From Bacteroidales bacterium (GTDB lineage Bacteria; Bacteroidota; Bacteroidia; Bacteroidales; UBA3663), in contig JAFZBE010000030.1 of assembly GCA_017561935.1 (NCBI GenBank), positions 1 to 64,000 on the forward strand: 64,000 bases of DNA. The letters run 5' to 3'. Shown one piece after another: positions 25,675-35,375 of this stretch (the stretch's first letter is position 1; each line of letters opens with the position of its first letter). The position numbers were made by a program, and so were the translations under genes. A model generated the notes under the pieces. The model saw only the letters and a list, made by a program, of their open reading frames with translations. It was not told the DNA's origin and made no database searches.

Positions 25675-27942
25675 TTACCAACCAGGGTTCTGTACAAGGC
25701 CATACTGCTTGTTGATTTCTTTCTGCGGGAGTGGATTGAGGAGCCACTGCTGAACAGCATTTGACTTGGGATCCATACCCCAAAGGACACGGGCATTGCC
25801 TGTAATCTTGACAATCTCATTGCGGAAATCGACAGGCTGGGTAGAAGAGGCATCATTGTCGCGATCGGCACCTACCCATGCCACGTTGCGCTCCACAAAG
25901 ATCATGTTGCCATCGGCATCCTTGTCGCTGACAAGACGATGCTGGAGCAAGCCGTGAAGCTGCTTGGTCATCCAGTCGGTGCGCTTGTAGCGAACCATGT
26001 CAAACCAGCGGGCATCAGTAAGACCGAGTTCACGAACACGCTCATCGAGGAGCTCCTCAATGAACTCGTTGGAGGTGCTTCCATTGCCGAGAGCAACGGG
26101 AGTAGTGACAGCCGCTTCAGCTGAAGCAGCCGTATAACCTGCAGCAGTGCGGTTCTTGGCCATTGTCCATGTCCTGGCCACTGACGGCAGGCCGACACGG
26201 GCACGAACGATATCGACCATCTCGACGGCCTTATTGATATCCTTATTGGTGCGCATCACGAGGGCCTCAGCGTAGGTGAGGTACATGTCGGCAAGCGAGA
26301 GTGCCACCCACTGCGTCTGATAGCGGTAGCTGTCGGCGCTGGTATCGCCATTATAGACTCCGCAACCGAGGTAATACTTGTTGTAGCCGTAACCCGAACC
26401 GAACATGGTGTTGGTCTGGGTATAAACTCCAATACCACCATCGGCACCATTGTACCAGAGTTCCCAAGGATAGCCCGACATCGTCGCAGTGGTCCAGTCG
26501 AGGTTCTTCTGCTGGCCATTGACAATACATTCCTCATAGAGACGAGGATCGCGTGTCAAAACGGTATTAAGCTGACGGGAGCCTGGAGGTATGGAGCCGC
26601 GTACGAACATGGTGTGGAGCGACTTGGTCTGACGTGTAATGGCACCGGTCTTCGAATTGGTCAGGAAAACGAGGGTGTCCCTGCCGTCCGAAGTCTGTGC
26701 AGCCTTATAAGTGCGATCGGAGGCATTCTGCCAGTTGAAGGGCTCGCCATCGTAGAAGGGGAACTTCTCGACATACTCCTGTGTCGGACTGTAGGCATTA
26801 CGCGGCACACTCTGCGAATACCAGGAGTGCCAGCAATAACGCGCCGTGGCCGAGTTATCCTGACCGAAGACACGAACAGAGTGTAGAATCTCAGTGGAGG
26901 AACGGAGGAAGTAACCCTTACGGTAGGCAAGGCGGAAGGCTGGCACATTGGCCTCGGTGCTTCCCTTGGGATCTCCATCGGCGGTCACCAGTGTGTAATA
27001 ACCTGAGCTGTTGAGTTTGTCGAAGAACTCGTCGCAAGCCGTAGCAAAGCGGTCCCAGCGCTGCTGATAGGTGGTTTTGGCATCAGCGGTATACATGATG
27101 AAGGGCAGCACTTCAGCAGAAGCTCCCGTGTAATAGGGTTGTCCATCCTGTGGGTTGAGGAGTGGAGAAGCTGCGAACTGCAGGATCTTGCACTTCAGTG
27201 CCATCGCACCGGCCTTGGTCCAACGGCCACTCATGTTAGTCGGATCTTCGGTCACCCAAGGGAAATGACTATCGGCAATAGCCGAGTCGAGCTGGTTGAC
27301 CATCCAATCGATGCACTTCTCCACTGAGTCGCGCGGGAAAGGATTGGCCGTTTCGCTGTTCTCAAGGGCATGGTCCATGATGGGGATACCGCCATAGCGC
27401 TGGAAGGTCTGCCAGAAAGCATCGACCATCAAGCAGCGGGACTCGGCCTTGAGGCGGTACTTCTCGTCATCACTCATGTCACCCGAAGGAACACGGTCGA
27501 GGTTGGCAAGAAAGATGTGAGCGGCACGGATAGAGTACCACTGATACTCCTTGTCGTAGGAATAGAGGGGGCCATCCAAGCCGTCGTCACGCATGACGTA
27601 GGCGGTGAGAGAGCCGTTATAGTACTTGCTGAAGACAGCAGAGCCATTCCAAAACTGATGCCAGCAGTCGGTCAAACCATCCGACTTACCGGCGTACGGA
27701 TTGCCGGAATGGGGTTGATATGTACCACCATTGGTGTAGGGCAGTCCATAATATTGCTTGGAATAGATGCCAATCAGGAACTGACGGGCATATTCCGCGT
27801 TGGTAAATACAGAGTCGATAGTTGCCGTAGAACTCGTAGCCTTCTCAAGGGCATCGTTACCGACGGCAATCTGATCGGTACATGCCACATTCAAAGCCAT
27901 CAGAAAGGCAGCGGCACCAAGGAATATATTATATCGCTTCAT
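25675..27942 (-). CDS. SusD/RagB-family nutrient-binding lipoprotein (first pair)
   Basis: 755 residues, long for SusD (usually 500-650). Lipobox LNVAC with Cys21. SusD features include YRLKAESRCLMVDAFWQTFQ then RYGGIPI, WVALSLADMYLTYAEALVMR and the end LNPLPQKEINKQYGLVQNPG W. The extra length lies in the middle, which would enlarge the lid. It lies 45 bases after its SusC and 18 bases before the next susC. Confidence 0.9.
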   Translation of the reverse strand: MKRYNIFLGAAAFLMALNVACTDQIAVGNDALEKATSSTATIDSVFTNAEYARQFLIGIYSKQYYGLPYTNGGTYQPHSGNPYAGKSDGLTDCWHQFWNGSAVFSKYYNGSLTAYVMRDDGLDGPLYSYDKEYQWYSIRAAHIFLANLDRVPSGDMSDDEKYRLKAESRCLMVDAFWQTFQRYGGIPIMDHALENSETANPFPRDSVEKCIDWMVNQLDSAIADSHFPWVTEDPTNMSGRWTKAGAMALKCKILQFAASPLLNPQDGQPYYTGASAEVLPFIMYTADAKTTYQQRWDRFATACDEFFDKLNSSGYYTLVTADGDPKGSTEANVPAFRLAYRKGYFLRSSTEILHSVRVFGQDNSATARYCWHSWYSQSVPRNAYSPTQEYVEKFPFYDGEPFNWQNASDRTYKAAQTSDGRDTLVFLTNSKTGAITRQTKSLHTMFVRGSIPPGSRQLNTVLTRDPRLYEECIVNGQQKNLDWTTATMSGYPWELWYNGADGGIGVYTQTNTMFGSGYGYNKYYLGCGVYNGDTSADSYRYQTQWVALSLADMYLTYAEALVMRTNKDINKAVEMVDIVRARVGLPSVARTWTMAKNRTAAGYTAASAEAAVTTPVALGNGSTSNEFIEELLDERVRELGLTDARWFDMVRYKRTDWMTKQLHGLLQHRLVSDKDADGNMIFVERNVAWVGADRDNDASSTQPVDFRNEIVKITGNARVLWGMDPKSNAVQQWLLNPLPQKEINKQYGLVQNPGW

Positions 27943-27987
27943 AATCGTAATACCTATTTAATAATATATATGTGTCAATGTCTTCTG

Positions 27988-30900
27988 TTAGAATCCGATG
28001 TTCAGACTGACAGTATAAGTACGCTGCAGTGGATAGGAAGGAGCACCCGATGCACGGGTCTCGGGATCGCCCCATGTGTATGGGGTAAACGTAAGGAGGT
28101 TATAACCTGAGAGGTTAAGCTCGAACTTGCTGATGCCAAACCTGTGCCTCAACCAATTATTCTTAAAGTCATAGCCGAGAGAGACGGTCTTGACACGGAG
28201 GTACTTGGCATCCTTCTCATAAAGGTTGGAGTAAGCGTAGTTCTGCACGGCGTTGGCCCAGGTGGCACGGGGATAGAATGCGTCCTGACTTTCATAGAGG
28301 CCAGGCACCCATGTGTTATCGACATGATACTGGAGCAGACCGCCCTGTGTGGTGTTGGACGAGCAGAAGAATGGCTGACGGAACACATCCTCGATGTAAC
28401 GGCTCACGTTCCATGCACCAGTAAGCTGGCAGTTGAAGGTGAGACGTTTCCAACTGAAGCCAAACGTGCCACCAATCATGTACTGCGGGTCATCAGTGTA
28501 ACCATTGTCACGCGTCATGTCGGTCTCGTCAATAAGACCATCGCCATTAAGATCCACATAAACACAGTCGCCCGGCTTGATTTTGCCAACCAGTTGCACT
28601 GGGAAATCCTGTCCGAATACATCCCGATACTCTGACTCGGTCTGAGCACCTTCGTAGAACTTCCAGAACTTATACATCGAACGGGCTCCAATGCGATGAC
28701 CACGCTGATACTGGTATTCCTGTGTCTGCGGAGCCTCTTTCATCTCGATAATCTCATTCTGGTTGAAGGAAAGGTTGACTTTTACCCAATAACGCCAGTC
28801 TGTACCAATCTTGTCGTTCCAGTTGGTCGAAACTTCCCAACCCCAGCTCTTAACCTCACCCAAGTTGGCGTAAGGAACTGAGAAACCGATAATAGTGGGA
28901 ACCGTTCCGTCCTTCAAAAGGATGTCGGTACGATGTTCGAAGTAGTAGTCGAACGAGGTGTTCAATCTGTCATTGAACAGATGGATATCGAAACCGTAGT
29001 CCTGCTTGAGGGCTTTCTCCCACCCGATTTCCGGATTGTTCTTGGAAGCCTCGTAAGCGCCCTTGAGCGAAGCGGGATCGTTGGAGGGAGCACCATTGCC
29101 GAACTGATATGCGTAGGTGTTGGTGAGTGGGGACGTCAGACAGTTGGTCATCAAGCCATCCTGGTCGGTGACATAAGGATCAGGCAGATACAAGAATCGT
29201 TCTGCAGTCACTGTCTTATCGTTACCTACCAGACCAATGGAAGCACGTAGCTTCATGAAGGAGATAACGTTCTTGATGGGTTCCCACCAAGACTCCTCAG
29301 AGATATTCCAACCGATAGAACCGGCTGGAAACACACCGAAGCGACTGTCGGGCGGGAAGTTCTCGGAACCATTGTAGCCCATGTTGAACTCAGCCATGTA
29401 GCGATTGGCCCAGTCGTAGGTGACACGACCCACAAAGCCCACATACGCACGAGGAACGTCGGGATAAGAGGTTCCGGAGTAATAGTACTGTTTCGACTGG
29501 TTATAAAGCGCAAGTGCGGTGATATTGTTCTTGCCGAAACTGCGGTTGTAGTTCAAGCTGGCCTCAACGTACCAGTCACGGGCCTTGCCCTGTGAGGACG
29601 AATAAGAGGGATCGGTGTCGTTGCCGTTCTGACGATAGAGGATATAGGGTGTGCCATCGGCATTGTAAATGACGTTGCCACTCGCATCGTACTGAACAAT
29701 CGGGTTGAACGAAGCAAGTCCGGAGTTACCCTGCTTATTGACGGTGAATGCCGAGTTGTAGGAACCCTTAGCCTTGAAGCTAAGCCCCTTGCTCCAGTTC
29801 CAGAATTCGAGCTTCTGGTCGAGCACGAGATCCATCTGAATCTTGTTGTTGTTGGTCTGCATGAAACCGTTTCCGAAATAAGCCATACCAGTACCACCAA
29901 GGAACGGAAGGTTCAAACCATCGGTATAGTCTGTGGTAGTATATACCATGTGACCATCAATGACACCTGGGCTGGAGAATGGGGTAGCATAATAGATATT
30001 CTTAATCATACCTGCTGAACCCTGGCCTGTATAAGGCTTGTCGGCATTGTTGACGTTGCCAGCCACATTGAACGAAATGGTTGTCGTCTTGGTGGCCTTG
30101 AGATCGAGATTGGCACGATAGTTGAAACGGTTGTATTGATAGCCATAATCGTAGGGCATATCAAATTCCTTGAAGAGACCACCCTGATAGTAGTAACCAG
30201 CAGAGACGAAATACTTCAAGTGATCATTACCACCCGTAATGTTGATGTTGTGCTGGTGCTGCAAAGTGAAATCCTTCATAATATAATCGGCCCACAAGGT
30301 GCTAGGGAAACGGATAGGATCACTGCCATCGCGGAACTTCTGGATGATGGCATCCGAAAAAGGATGTGCCAGACCGTCGTTTTCACTCATCTGGTTGTAG
30401 AAAAGTGCATAGTCGAGCGAACTGGCCTGTTCGACCATCTTGGTGGGGCTGAGGGCCGAGAACGAGGTGGTGACACTGATCTTGGCCTTGCCTTCGCTAC
30501 CACGGCGTGTTGTGATGAGCACGACACCATTGGCGCCACGCACACCGAACACGGCGGTTGCCGATGCATCCTTGAGGACTGTGATCGATTCGATTTCGTT
30601 GGGGTCGATATCGTTCATCGAACGCTCGACACCATCGACTTGGATGAGAGGAGAAGAATCGGCCCACGTACCCTTGCCACGCACAAAGATATCGGCAGCA
30701 TCGCTACCAGGCTCACCCGAATACTGTACGGTGGTGACACCTGTGAGCTGACCGCCAAGCACGTTGTTGACCGAACCTACAGAGGTGCGGACAAGGTCAT
30801 CGCTCTTGACCGATGCAATGGCACCCGTCATGGTGACCTTCTTCTGCACACCGTAGGCCACAACCTCGACATCGCCAAGCAGCGTAGAGTTCTCGGCGAG

Positions 30901-31227
30901 CGTGATGGTCATGCCATTCTTGGCCTTAACGCTCTGGGTCTCATAACCCACAAAAGAAATCCTCAACTCGGTACCCGGCTTGACGTTCAATGAAAAATTA
31001 CCGTCAATGTCGGTAATGGTACCTGTCGATGTACCTGCGACCACGACACTGGCGCCAGGAACAGGTTCTCCCAACTCGTCAATGATCGTACCTTTCACAA
31101 TTGACTGCTGCTGCGCATAGGCAGCAGTTGGAGCTATCCACACGTGTGGTAATGGCGAAACACCCAACATCGCCAACAATGCGATGGTGGGAATCTTTGC
31201 TCCTCTTCGGAAATGGTTAAAGTTCAT
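27988..31227 (-). CDS. SusC/RagA-family TonB-linked outer-membrane receptor (first pair)
   Basis: 1079 residues, first gene of the locus. After a long signal region (to AYAQQQ) comes a full CNA-type domain (GTIIDELGEPVPGASVVVAG to ISFVGYETQ), then a plug (DIFVRGKGTWADSSPLIQVD, ITVLKDASATAVFGVRGANG) and the barrel, ending YTVSLNIGF. It imports oligosaccharides using TonB energy together with the SusD encoded next. Presence of a CNA domain here and its absence in the second SusC is a visible difference between the two pairs. Confidence 0.93.
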   Translation of the reverse strand: MNFNHFRRGAKIPTIALLAMLGVSPLPHVWIAPTAAYAQQQSIVKGTIIDELGEPVPGASVVVAGTSTGTITDIDGNFSLNVKPGTELRISFVGYETQSVKAKNGMTITLAENSTLLGDVEVVAYGVQKKVTMTGAIASVKSDDLVRTSVGSVNNVLGGQLTGVTTVQYSGEPGSDAADIFVRGKGTWADSSPLIQVDGVERSMNDIDPNEIESITVLKDASATAVFGVRGANGVVLITTRRGSEGKAKISVTTSFSALSPTKMVEQASSLDYALFYNQMSENDGLAHPFSDAIIQKFRDGSDPIRFPSTLWADYIMKDFTLQHQHNINITGGNDHLKYFVSAGYYYQGGLFKEFDMPYDYGYQYNRFNYRANLDLKATKTTTISFNVAGNVNNADKPYTGQGSAGMIKNIYYATPFSSPGVIDGHMVYTTTDYTDGLNLPFLGGTGMAYFGNGFMQTNNNKIQMDLVLDQKLEFWNWSKGLSFKAKGSYNSAFTVNKQGNSGLASFNPIVQYDASGNVIYNADGTPYILYRQNGNDTDPSYSSSQGKARDWYVEASLNYNRSFGKNNITALALYNQSKQYYYSGTSYPDVPRAYVGFVGRVTYDWANRYMAEFNMGYNGSENFPPDSRFGVFPAGSIGWNISEESWWEPIKNVISFMKLRASIGLVGNDKTVTAERFLYLPDPYVTDQDGLMTNCLTSPLTNTYAYQFGNGAPSNDPASLKGAYEASKNNPEIGWEKALKQDYGFDIHLFNDRLNTSFDYYFEHRTDILLKDGTVPTIIGFSVPYANLGEVKSWGWEVSTNWNDKIGTDWRYWVKVNLSFNQNEIIEMKEAPQTQEYQYQRGHRIGARSMYKFWKFYEGAQTESEYRDVFGQDFPVQLVGKIKPGDCVYVDLNGDGLIDETDMTRDNGYTDDPQYMIGGTFGFSWKRLTFNCQLTGAWNVSRYIEDVFRQPFFCSSNTTQGGLLQYHVDNTWVPGLYESQDAFYPRATWANAVQNYAYSNLYEKDAKYLRVKTVSLGYDFKNNWLRHRFGISKFELNLSGYNLLTFTPYTWGDPETRASGAPSYPLQRTYTVSLNIGF

Positions 31228-31297
31228 TAGTTATGTAAAATTGTGTGAGATTATAAATCACCTGAAAATGATAAACCCATTCGGGTTTCAATTGGCG

Positions 31298-31329
31298 CAA
31301 AGATAGCACATTTAACGATTGTTTCCAAA
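31298..31329 (-). promoter_or_regulatory. Promoter of the SusC/D-PL11 locus
   Basis: Minus strand: TTTG (31326-31329), exactly 20 bases, TATCTTTG (31298-31305). This is a full consensus promoter for an operon of about 17 kb. A weaker activator-dependent promoter would be more usual for a regulated sugar locus. Confidence 0.75.
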
Positions 31330-31488
31330 AAATTCATCATTTTTCATTTATTTTTTTTTGATTTTTCTGTGTTTTAACACAAAAACACCTAAAATCGTAG
31401 ATTTTCATGGTGCTTTTTTCACAATATGGACTATTTAACCTTCATGATTAGAGAAAAGAACAATCCTTTGCACAGATGATATTATCAC

Positions 31489-31523
31489 AAAAAATGCCCC
31501 GAACGGAACAGATTCCATTCGGG
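31489..31523 (-). terminator. Terminator after korB
   Basis: On the minus strand, an 11-bp stem (31498-31508 with 31513-31523, one mismatch) with a 4-base loop is followed by six T residues (complement of 31489-31494). It ends the korA-korB transcript 27 bases after the korB stop. Confidence 0.85.
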
Positions 31524-31549
31524 ACGAACTAAACTATTTAATGAACCAT

Positions 31550-32584
31550 TTACTTCACCTCCCAGGTGTCTCCTGAAAGAAGTAGTTCTCGGAGCGAACG
31601 GGCTTTCTTCTTACCCTTCACCTCCTCGATTTGTCCGGCCACTGCCTCATCGTATGACATGCCTTCGACATCACGGATTACACCGAGAGCGATAGGCAAA
31701 TCATCTGTGGCACCAGCGTAACCATAGGGACTATAACCCATCATTGCCAACTTGAGGTGGAAGGTGGGATCAACCATCTTGGCATCGTGGACAAGAAGAT
31801 CCTTTTCAGTGATGCCGTTTTCTCCAATGGTAACCGACTTGATGTTCCAGCCGTCGAGCACGAGACCCTTATCGCGATTCTTGCCATAAATCATAGGCTT
31901 GCCGTCCTCAAGGAGGATGGTCTTGTCGGCACGCACAGCGGTGTCAGTGATGAGCTTGTGGATGCCATCGGCAAAGATGACACAGTTGCAAAGCATCTCG
32001 ACAACCGATGCACCCTTATGATTTACAGCTGCCTTCATGGCGGTGATGCTGTTCTTGATGTCACCATCGATAGCACGAGCGAAGAAAGTGCCACGTGCAC
32101 CGATGCATAGTTCGGCAGGGCAGAAAGGATCCTCAACGGTACCCCAAGGAGACGACTTGGTCACAAGACCACGGTCGGACGTCGGCGAATACTGTCCCTT
32201 CGTCAGGCCATAAATCTTATTGTTGAAGAGGATGATGTTGAGGTCGATGTTACGACGCATGGCATGGATGAAGTGGTTGCCTCCAATGGCGAGGCAGTCA
32301 CCGTCACCCGTCACATTCCATACGGTAAGGTCGGGACGTGCCACCTTAAGACCTGTGGCAATGGCCAAACCACGACCATGAATCGTGTGCATGCCGTAAG
32401 TGTTCATATAGTATGGCATACGGCTGGAACAACCGATGCCTGAAATCACTGCTGTTTGACTTGGAGCAATACCAAGTTCAGCCATCGCACGCTGCATAGA
32501 GGCTGCAACAGCATGGTCACCACAACCAGCACAGAATTTCAAGGGCTGGTCCGACTTGAAGTCAGCTTGAGTATATTGTGTCAT
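31550..32584 (-). CDS. korB: 2-oxoacid:ferredoxin oxidoreductase beta subunit
   Basis: 344 residues. The TPP-binding domain is clear: CAGCGDHAV (18-26), GIGCSSRMPYYMNTYGMHTI, then GDGDCLAIGGNHFIHAMRRN with the downstream Asn (LFNNKIYGLTKGQYSPTS). These match KorB/PorB proteins that convert 2-oxoglutarate (or another 2-oxoacid) plus CoA to acyl-CoA, CO2 and reduced ferredoxin. It partners with KorA encoded 22 bases upstream. The 2-oxoglutarate specificity is inferred from resemblance to Bacteroidota KorB and is not certain. Confidence 0.88.
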   Translation of the reverse strand: MTQYTQADFKSDQPLKFCAGCGDHAVAASMQRAMAELGIAPSQTAVISGIGCSSRMPYYMNTYGMHTIHGRGLAIATGLKVARPDLTVWNVTGDGDCLAIGGNHFIHAMRRNIDLNIILFNNKIYGLTKGQYSPTSDRGLVTKSSPWGTVEDPFCPAELCIGARGTFFARAIDGDIKNSITAMKAAVNHKGASVVEMLCNCVIFADGIHKLITDTAVRADKTILLEDGKPMIYGKNRDKGLVLDGWNIKSVTIGENGITEKDLLVHDAKMVDPTFHLKLAMMGYSPYGYAGATDDLPIALGVIRDVEGMSYDEAVAGQIEEVKGKKKARSLRELLLSGDTWEVK

Positions 32585-32606
32585 ATCTTACTACCTTTTT
32601 TACCCT

Positions 32607-34454
32607 TTAACAATTTTTTACTACCTCATCAATAGCCTTTTGAATATCTGCAATCTGGAAAGGTTGGCCTTTCACCTCGTTGAATTCCTTGATTGAGATA
32701 CCCTCAACCTTTGAACGGAGATAGCTGGCAAACTGTCCGTTGTTGAGCTCGCAGCAGAGGATGTTCTTATACTTGCGAAGCACTTCTGCAGTGTTCTTTG
32801 GAAGTGGAACGATGTACTCGAAGTGGGCTTGTGCAAGCTTCTTGCCCTCTGCACGGAGGTTCTCGACAGCGGCAGAGATATGACCGAAGGTTCCACCCCA
32901 TCCGATGACAAGGGTGTCGGCATCTGCATCACCTGTAACTTCGAGCTCAGGAATGACATTCGCAATGTAGTCAATCTTTGCCTGACGGTTACGAACCATC
33001 TTCTGGTGAACCTCAGGATTGGTCGAGATAGCGCCATGCTCGTCCTTCTCAAGTCCGCCCAAACGATGCATGAGGCCTTCAGTGCCAGGGATGGCCTTGA
33101 GACGAACGAAGGTCTCAGGATCACGAGCATAAGGCTCATAGCTGCCCGCCATATCGGCTGTAGCAATAGCAGGCTTGATTGAAGGCAAGCATTCAGAATC
33201 GGGGATACGAAGCGATGAGGAGCCGTTACCCAGGAAGGCATCGGTCAGCAATACGACAGGTGTATTGTGCTCGAGGGCAATCTTCGAAGCGTTGTAAGCA
33301 GCATAGAAACAATCGACAGGCGTAGATGCAGCCATGACAACGCAAGGTGACTCGCCATTGCGACCATAGATACACTGCATAAGGTCGGTCTGCTCAGTCT
33401 TGGTGGGAAGACCAGTCGAGGGACCACCACGCATCACGTCAATGACTACCAGTGGGAGTTCTGCCATCACTGCCAGACCGATAGCCTCACTCTTGAGAGC
33501 AATGCCAGGACCAGAAGTAGAAGTGGCGCCAAGTGCACCACCAAAAGCGGCGCCAATGGCTGTGCATATCCCCGAAATCTCGTCTTCAGCCTGCACGGTG
33601 GTTACACCTAGGAACTTCAACTTAGAGAGTTCGTGAAGAATATCGGTGGCAGGAGTAATGGGGTAAGAACCCAAGAACAAATGAGTGCCTGCATTCTCGG
33701 CAGCAGCAACCAGTCCATAAGCGGTAGCAGCATTGCCCTTCACATCGCAGTAGATGCCAGGCTCAGCCTTGCGTGTTTCGACACGATAGGTGCTCACACT
33801 GGCATGGGTGTTGGCACCATAGTTGAAGCCATCAGTAATCACTTTGAGATTGGCCTGCAGAATCTCGGGTTTCTTTGCGAACTTGGAAGTGAGAAATTCC
33901 TCAGCCTTCTCCAACGGACGGTTGAAGAGCCAGAACACAAAACCGAGTGCAAAGATATTACGGCAACGGGCCACAGACTTGGCATCCATGCCGGTGTCTG
34001 CAAGACTGGACTTCGTGGATTCGGTCACAGGCACACCCAACAACTGATACTTGTCGGCGATGCCCATCTCAGCAAAGGGATCGAGCGTCTCGAATTTGGC
34101 CTTGGTGAGCTCAGACTTGATAAAAGTATCCTCATCATAAATCAAAACTCCACCCTTCTTGAGGAACTTGACATTCTGCCTTAATGCAGCAGGATTCATG
34201 GCGACGAGCACATCGCACTGATCACCTGGAGTATAAACTTTCTTCCCGACATGCACCTGGAACGAAGAAACGCCACCCAGCGAACCGCGAGGTGCACGCA
34301 TTTCAGCAGGATAATCCGGGAAAGTGGAAATCTCATTTCCTAAAATAGCAGCAACCGTAGAGAAAATGGTACCAGCAAGCTGCATACCATCTCCTGAGTC
34401 TCCCGAAAAGCGAACCACTACTTCCGAAGCCTCAATGACCTTAGGATTCTCCAT
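32607..34454 (-). CDS. korA: 2-oxoacid:ferredoxin oxidoreductase alpha subunit with fused gamma domain
   Basis: 615 residues. Residues 1-200 form the gamma domain (VVRFSGDSGDGMQLAGTIFS, FPDYPAEMRAPRGSLGGVSS). Residues 225-600 are the alpha pyrimidine-binding domain (LFLGSYPITPATDILHELSK, VQAEDEISGICTAIGAAFGG, STSGPGIALKSEAIGLAVMA, VIDVMRGGPSTGLPTKTEQT D). This gamma-alpha fusion is the standard architecture in Bacteroidota. It forms the heterodimer with KorB for reductive or oxidative 2-oxoacid metabolism. No [4Fe-4S] ferredoxin-like delta subunit is encoded nearby. Confidence 0.9.
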   Translation of the reverse strand: MENPKVIEASEVVVRFSGDSGDGMQLAGTIFSTVAAILGNEISTFPDYPAEMRAPRGSLGGVSSFQVHVGKKVYTPGDQCDVLVAMNPAALRQNVKFLKKGGVLIYDEDTFIKSELTKAKFETLDPFAEMGIADKYQLLGVPVTESTKSSLADTGMDAKSVARCRNIFALGFVFWLFNRPLEKAEEFLTSKFAKKPEILQANLKVITDGFNYGANTHASVSTYRVETRKAEPGIYCDVKGNAATAYGLVAAAENAGTHLFLGSYPITPATDILHELSKLKFLGVTTVQAEDEISGICTAIGAAFGGALGATSTSGPGIALKSEAIGLAVMAELPLVVIDVMRGGPSTGLPTKTEQTDLMQCIYGRNGESPCVVMAASTPVDCFYAAYNASKIALEHNTPVVLLTDAFLGNGSSSLRIPDSECLPSIKPAIATADMAGSYEPYARDPETFVRLKAIPGTEGLMHRLGGLEKDEHGAISTNPEVHQKMVRNRQAKIDYIANVIPELEVTGDADADTLVIGWGGTFGHISAAVENLRAEGKKLAQAHFEYIVPLPKNTAEVLRKYKNILCCELNNGQFASYLRSKVEGISIKEFNEVKGQPFQIADIQKAIDEVVKNC

Positions 34455-34518
34455 AATTTTACCTTATATTTTCAAGAATAAACAGTCGATTTAACACAAC
34501 CTTAATTTTTTTCGGGTG

Positions 34519-34550
34519 CAAAGATAGTGAATGAATGAATACGCACCAAA
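34519..34550 (-). promoter_or_regulatory. Promoter of korAB
   Basis: Minus strand: TTTG (34547-34550), 20 bases, TATCTTTG (34519-34526), about 65 bases before the korA start. Confidence 0.75.
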
Positions 34551-34629
34551 TATTTTTGCATAATTCTTCAAAAATATTTATTTTTCGAGCAATTATTTAA
34601 TAAAAATGTCATTTATATAAATTATTTTT

Positions 34630-35160
34630 TCACATTTGCTCGATAATTTGCGATAATTTTTCAGCATTGCTGGCGATATCCTTCCTATTTTCGAGATACG
34701 AGGACTCGAAAATAATGTCCGCTCTGAGATAATACGGCTCACGCCAGGCAAGTTGCTCACGAATAAAAAGCAGAATCTCTTCATCGCTCTTATTGGCCAG
34801 CAACGGACGCTTTTGCTTGCCGATGATGAGACGTCGCAGCAGCACCTCCTCGCTTGGTTTCAGATACACCGACACACCCGCCCTATTCACAATGTCCATA
34901 TTGTCCATGAAGCAGGGAGTGCCACCACCCAATGCAATGACGACATTCTCGTAATCGGCGACCTCTTCGAGCGAACGATGTTCGATCTTTCGAAAGCCTT
35001 CCTCTCCTACTTCGGCGAAGATATCCTTCACCGTTTTGTGGTAACGCGCCTCGATGAAATTGTCGAGGTCGATGAACTCAAGATTCATCGCACGAGAGAG
35101 CGGGCGTCCCAATGTGGTCTTGCCCGCTCCCATGTATCCGATGAGGAAGATCCGTTTCAT
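34630..35160 (-). CDS. aroK: Shikimate kinase
   Basis: 176 residues, the normal length. It phosphorylates the 3-hydroxyl of shikimate in aromatic amino acid synthesis. The P-loop GYMGAGKTT is at residues 8-16 and the shikimate site shows Asp31 and Asp33 (FIDLDNFIE), Arg57 (GFRKIE) and the GGG triplet (78-80, ALGGGTPCF). The lid with KRPLL and the adenine loop Arg are present. It has its own promoter divergent from the RNase H gene. Confidence 0.93.
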   Translation of the reverse strand: MKRIFLIGYMGAGKTTLGRPLSRAMNLEFIDLDNFIEARYHKTVKDIFAEVGEEGFRKIEHRSLEEVADYENVVIALGGGTPCFMDNMDIVNRAGVSVYLKPSEEVLLRRLIIGKQKRPLLANKSDEEILLFIREQLAWREPYYLRADIIFESSYLENRKDIASNAEKLSQIIEQM

Positions 35161-35194
35161 TTCTTTACCTTTTAAAAATTAATAAAACATTGTG

Positions 35195-35226
35195 CAAAAA
35201 TACGGTTTTCGGACGAAAACTCCAAC
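35195..35226 (-). promoter_or_regulatory. Promoter of aroK
   Basis: Minus strand TATTTTTG (35195-35202), with GTTG 20 bases upstream. It lies 34 bases before the aroK ATG. Confidence 0.6.
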
Positions 35227-35340
35227 TTTTCTTCTCAGAAAATGATAGCAAAAGTTGCTAAATCCGCATAATTCATCTATTTTGTCTTTCGAAATGACAT
35301 TTTTCGAGGTCTGTTCACGCGTTTTTTGGTAAAAATTTAC

Positions 35341-35348
35341 TATCTTTG
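35341..35348 (+). promoter_or_regulatory. -7 box of the RNase H gene
   Basis: TATCTTTG lies 27 bases before the ATG at 35376. This placement excludes the longer frame that would begin with the TTG at 35346 inside the box. Confidence 0.65.
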
Positions 35349-35375
35349 CGTCCAAATTGCAACCAATCGTCTTAC

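Larger units (their letters stand above)
31228..31549 (-). other. Control region of the pectin locus
   Basis: A stretch of 322 bases holding the promoter of the SusCD locus (31298-31329), a leader of about 65 bases, AT-rich upstream sequence with the repeated word AAAACAC near 31377-31390, and the terminator of the korAB genes (31489-31523). No regulator gene is present here. Confidence 0.7.
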
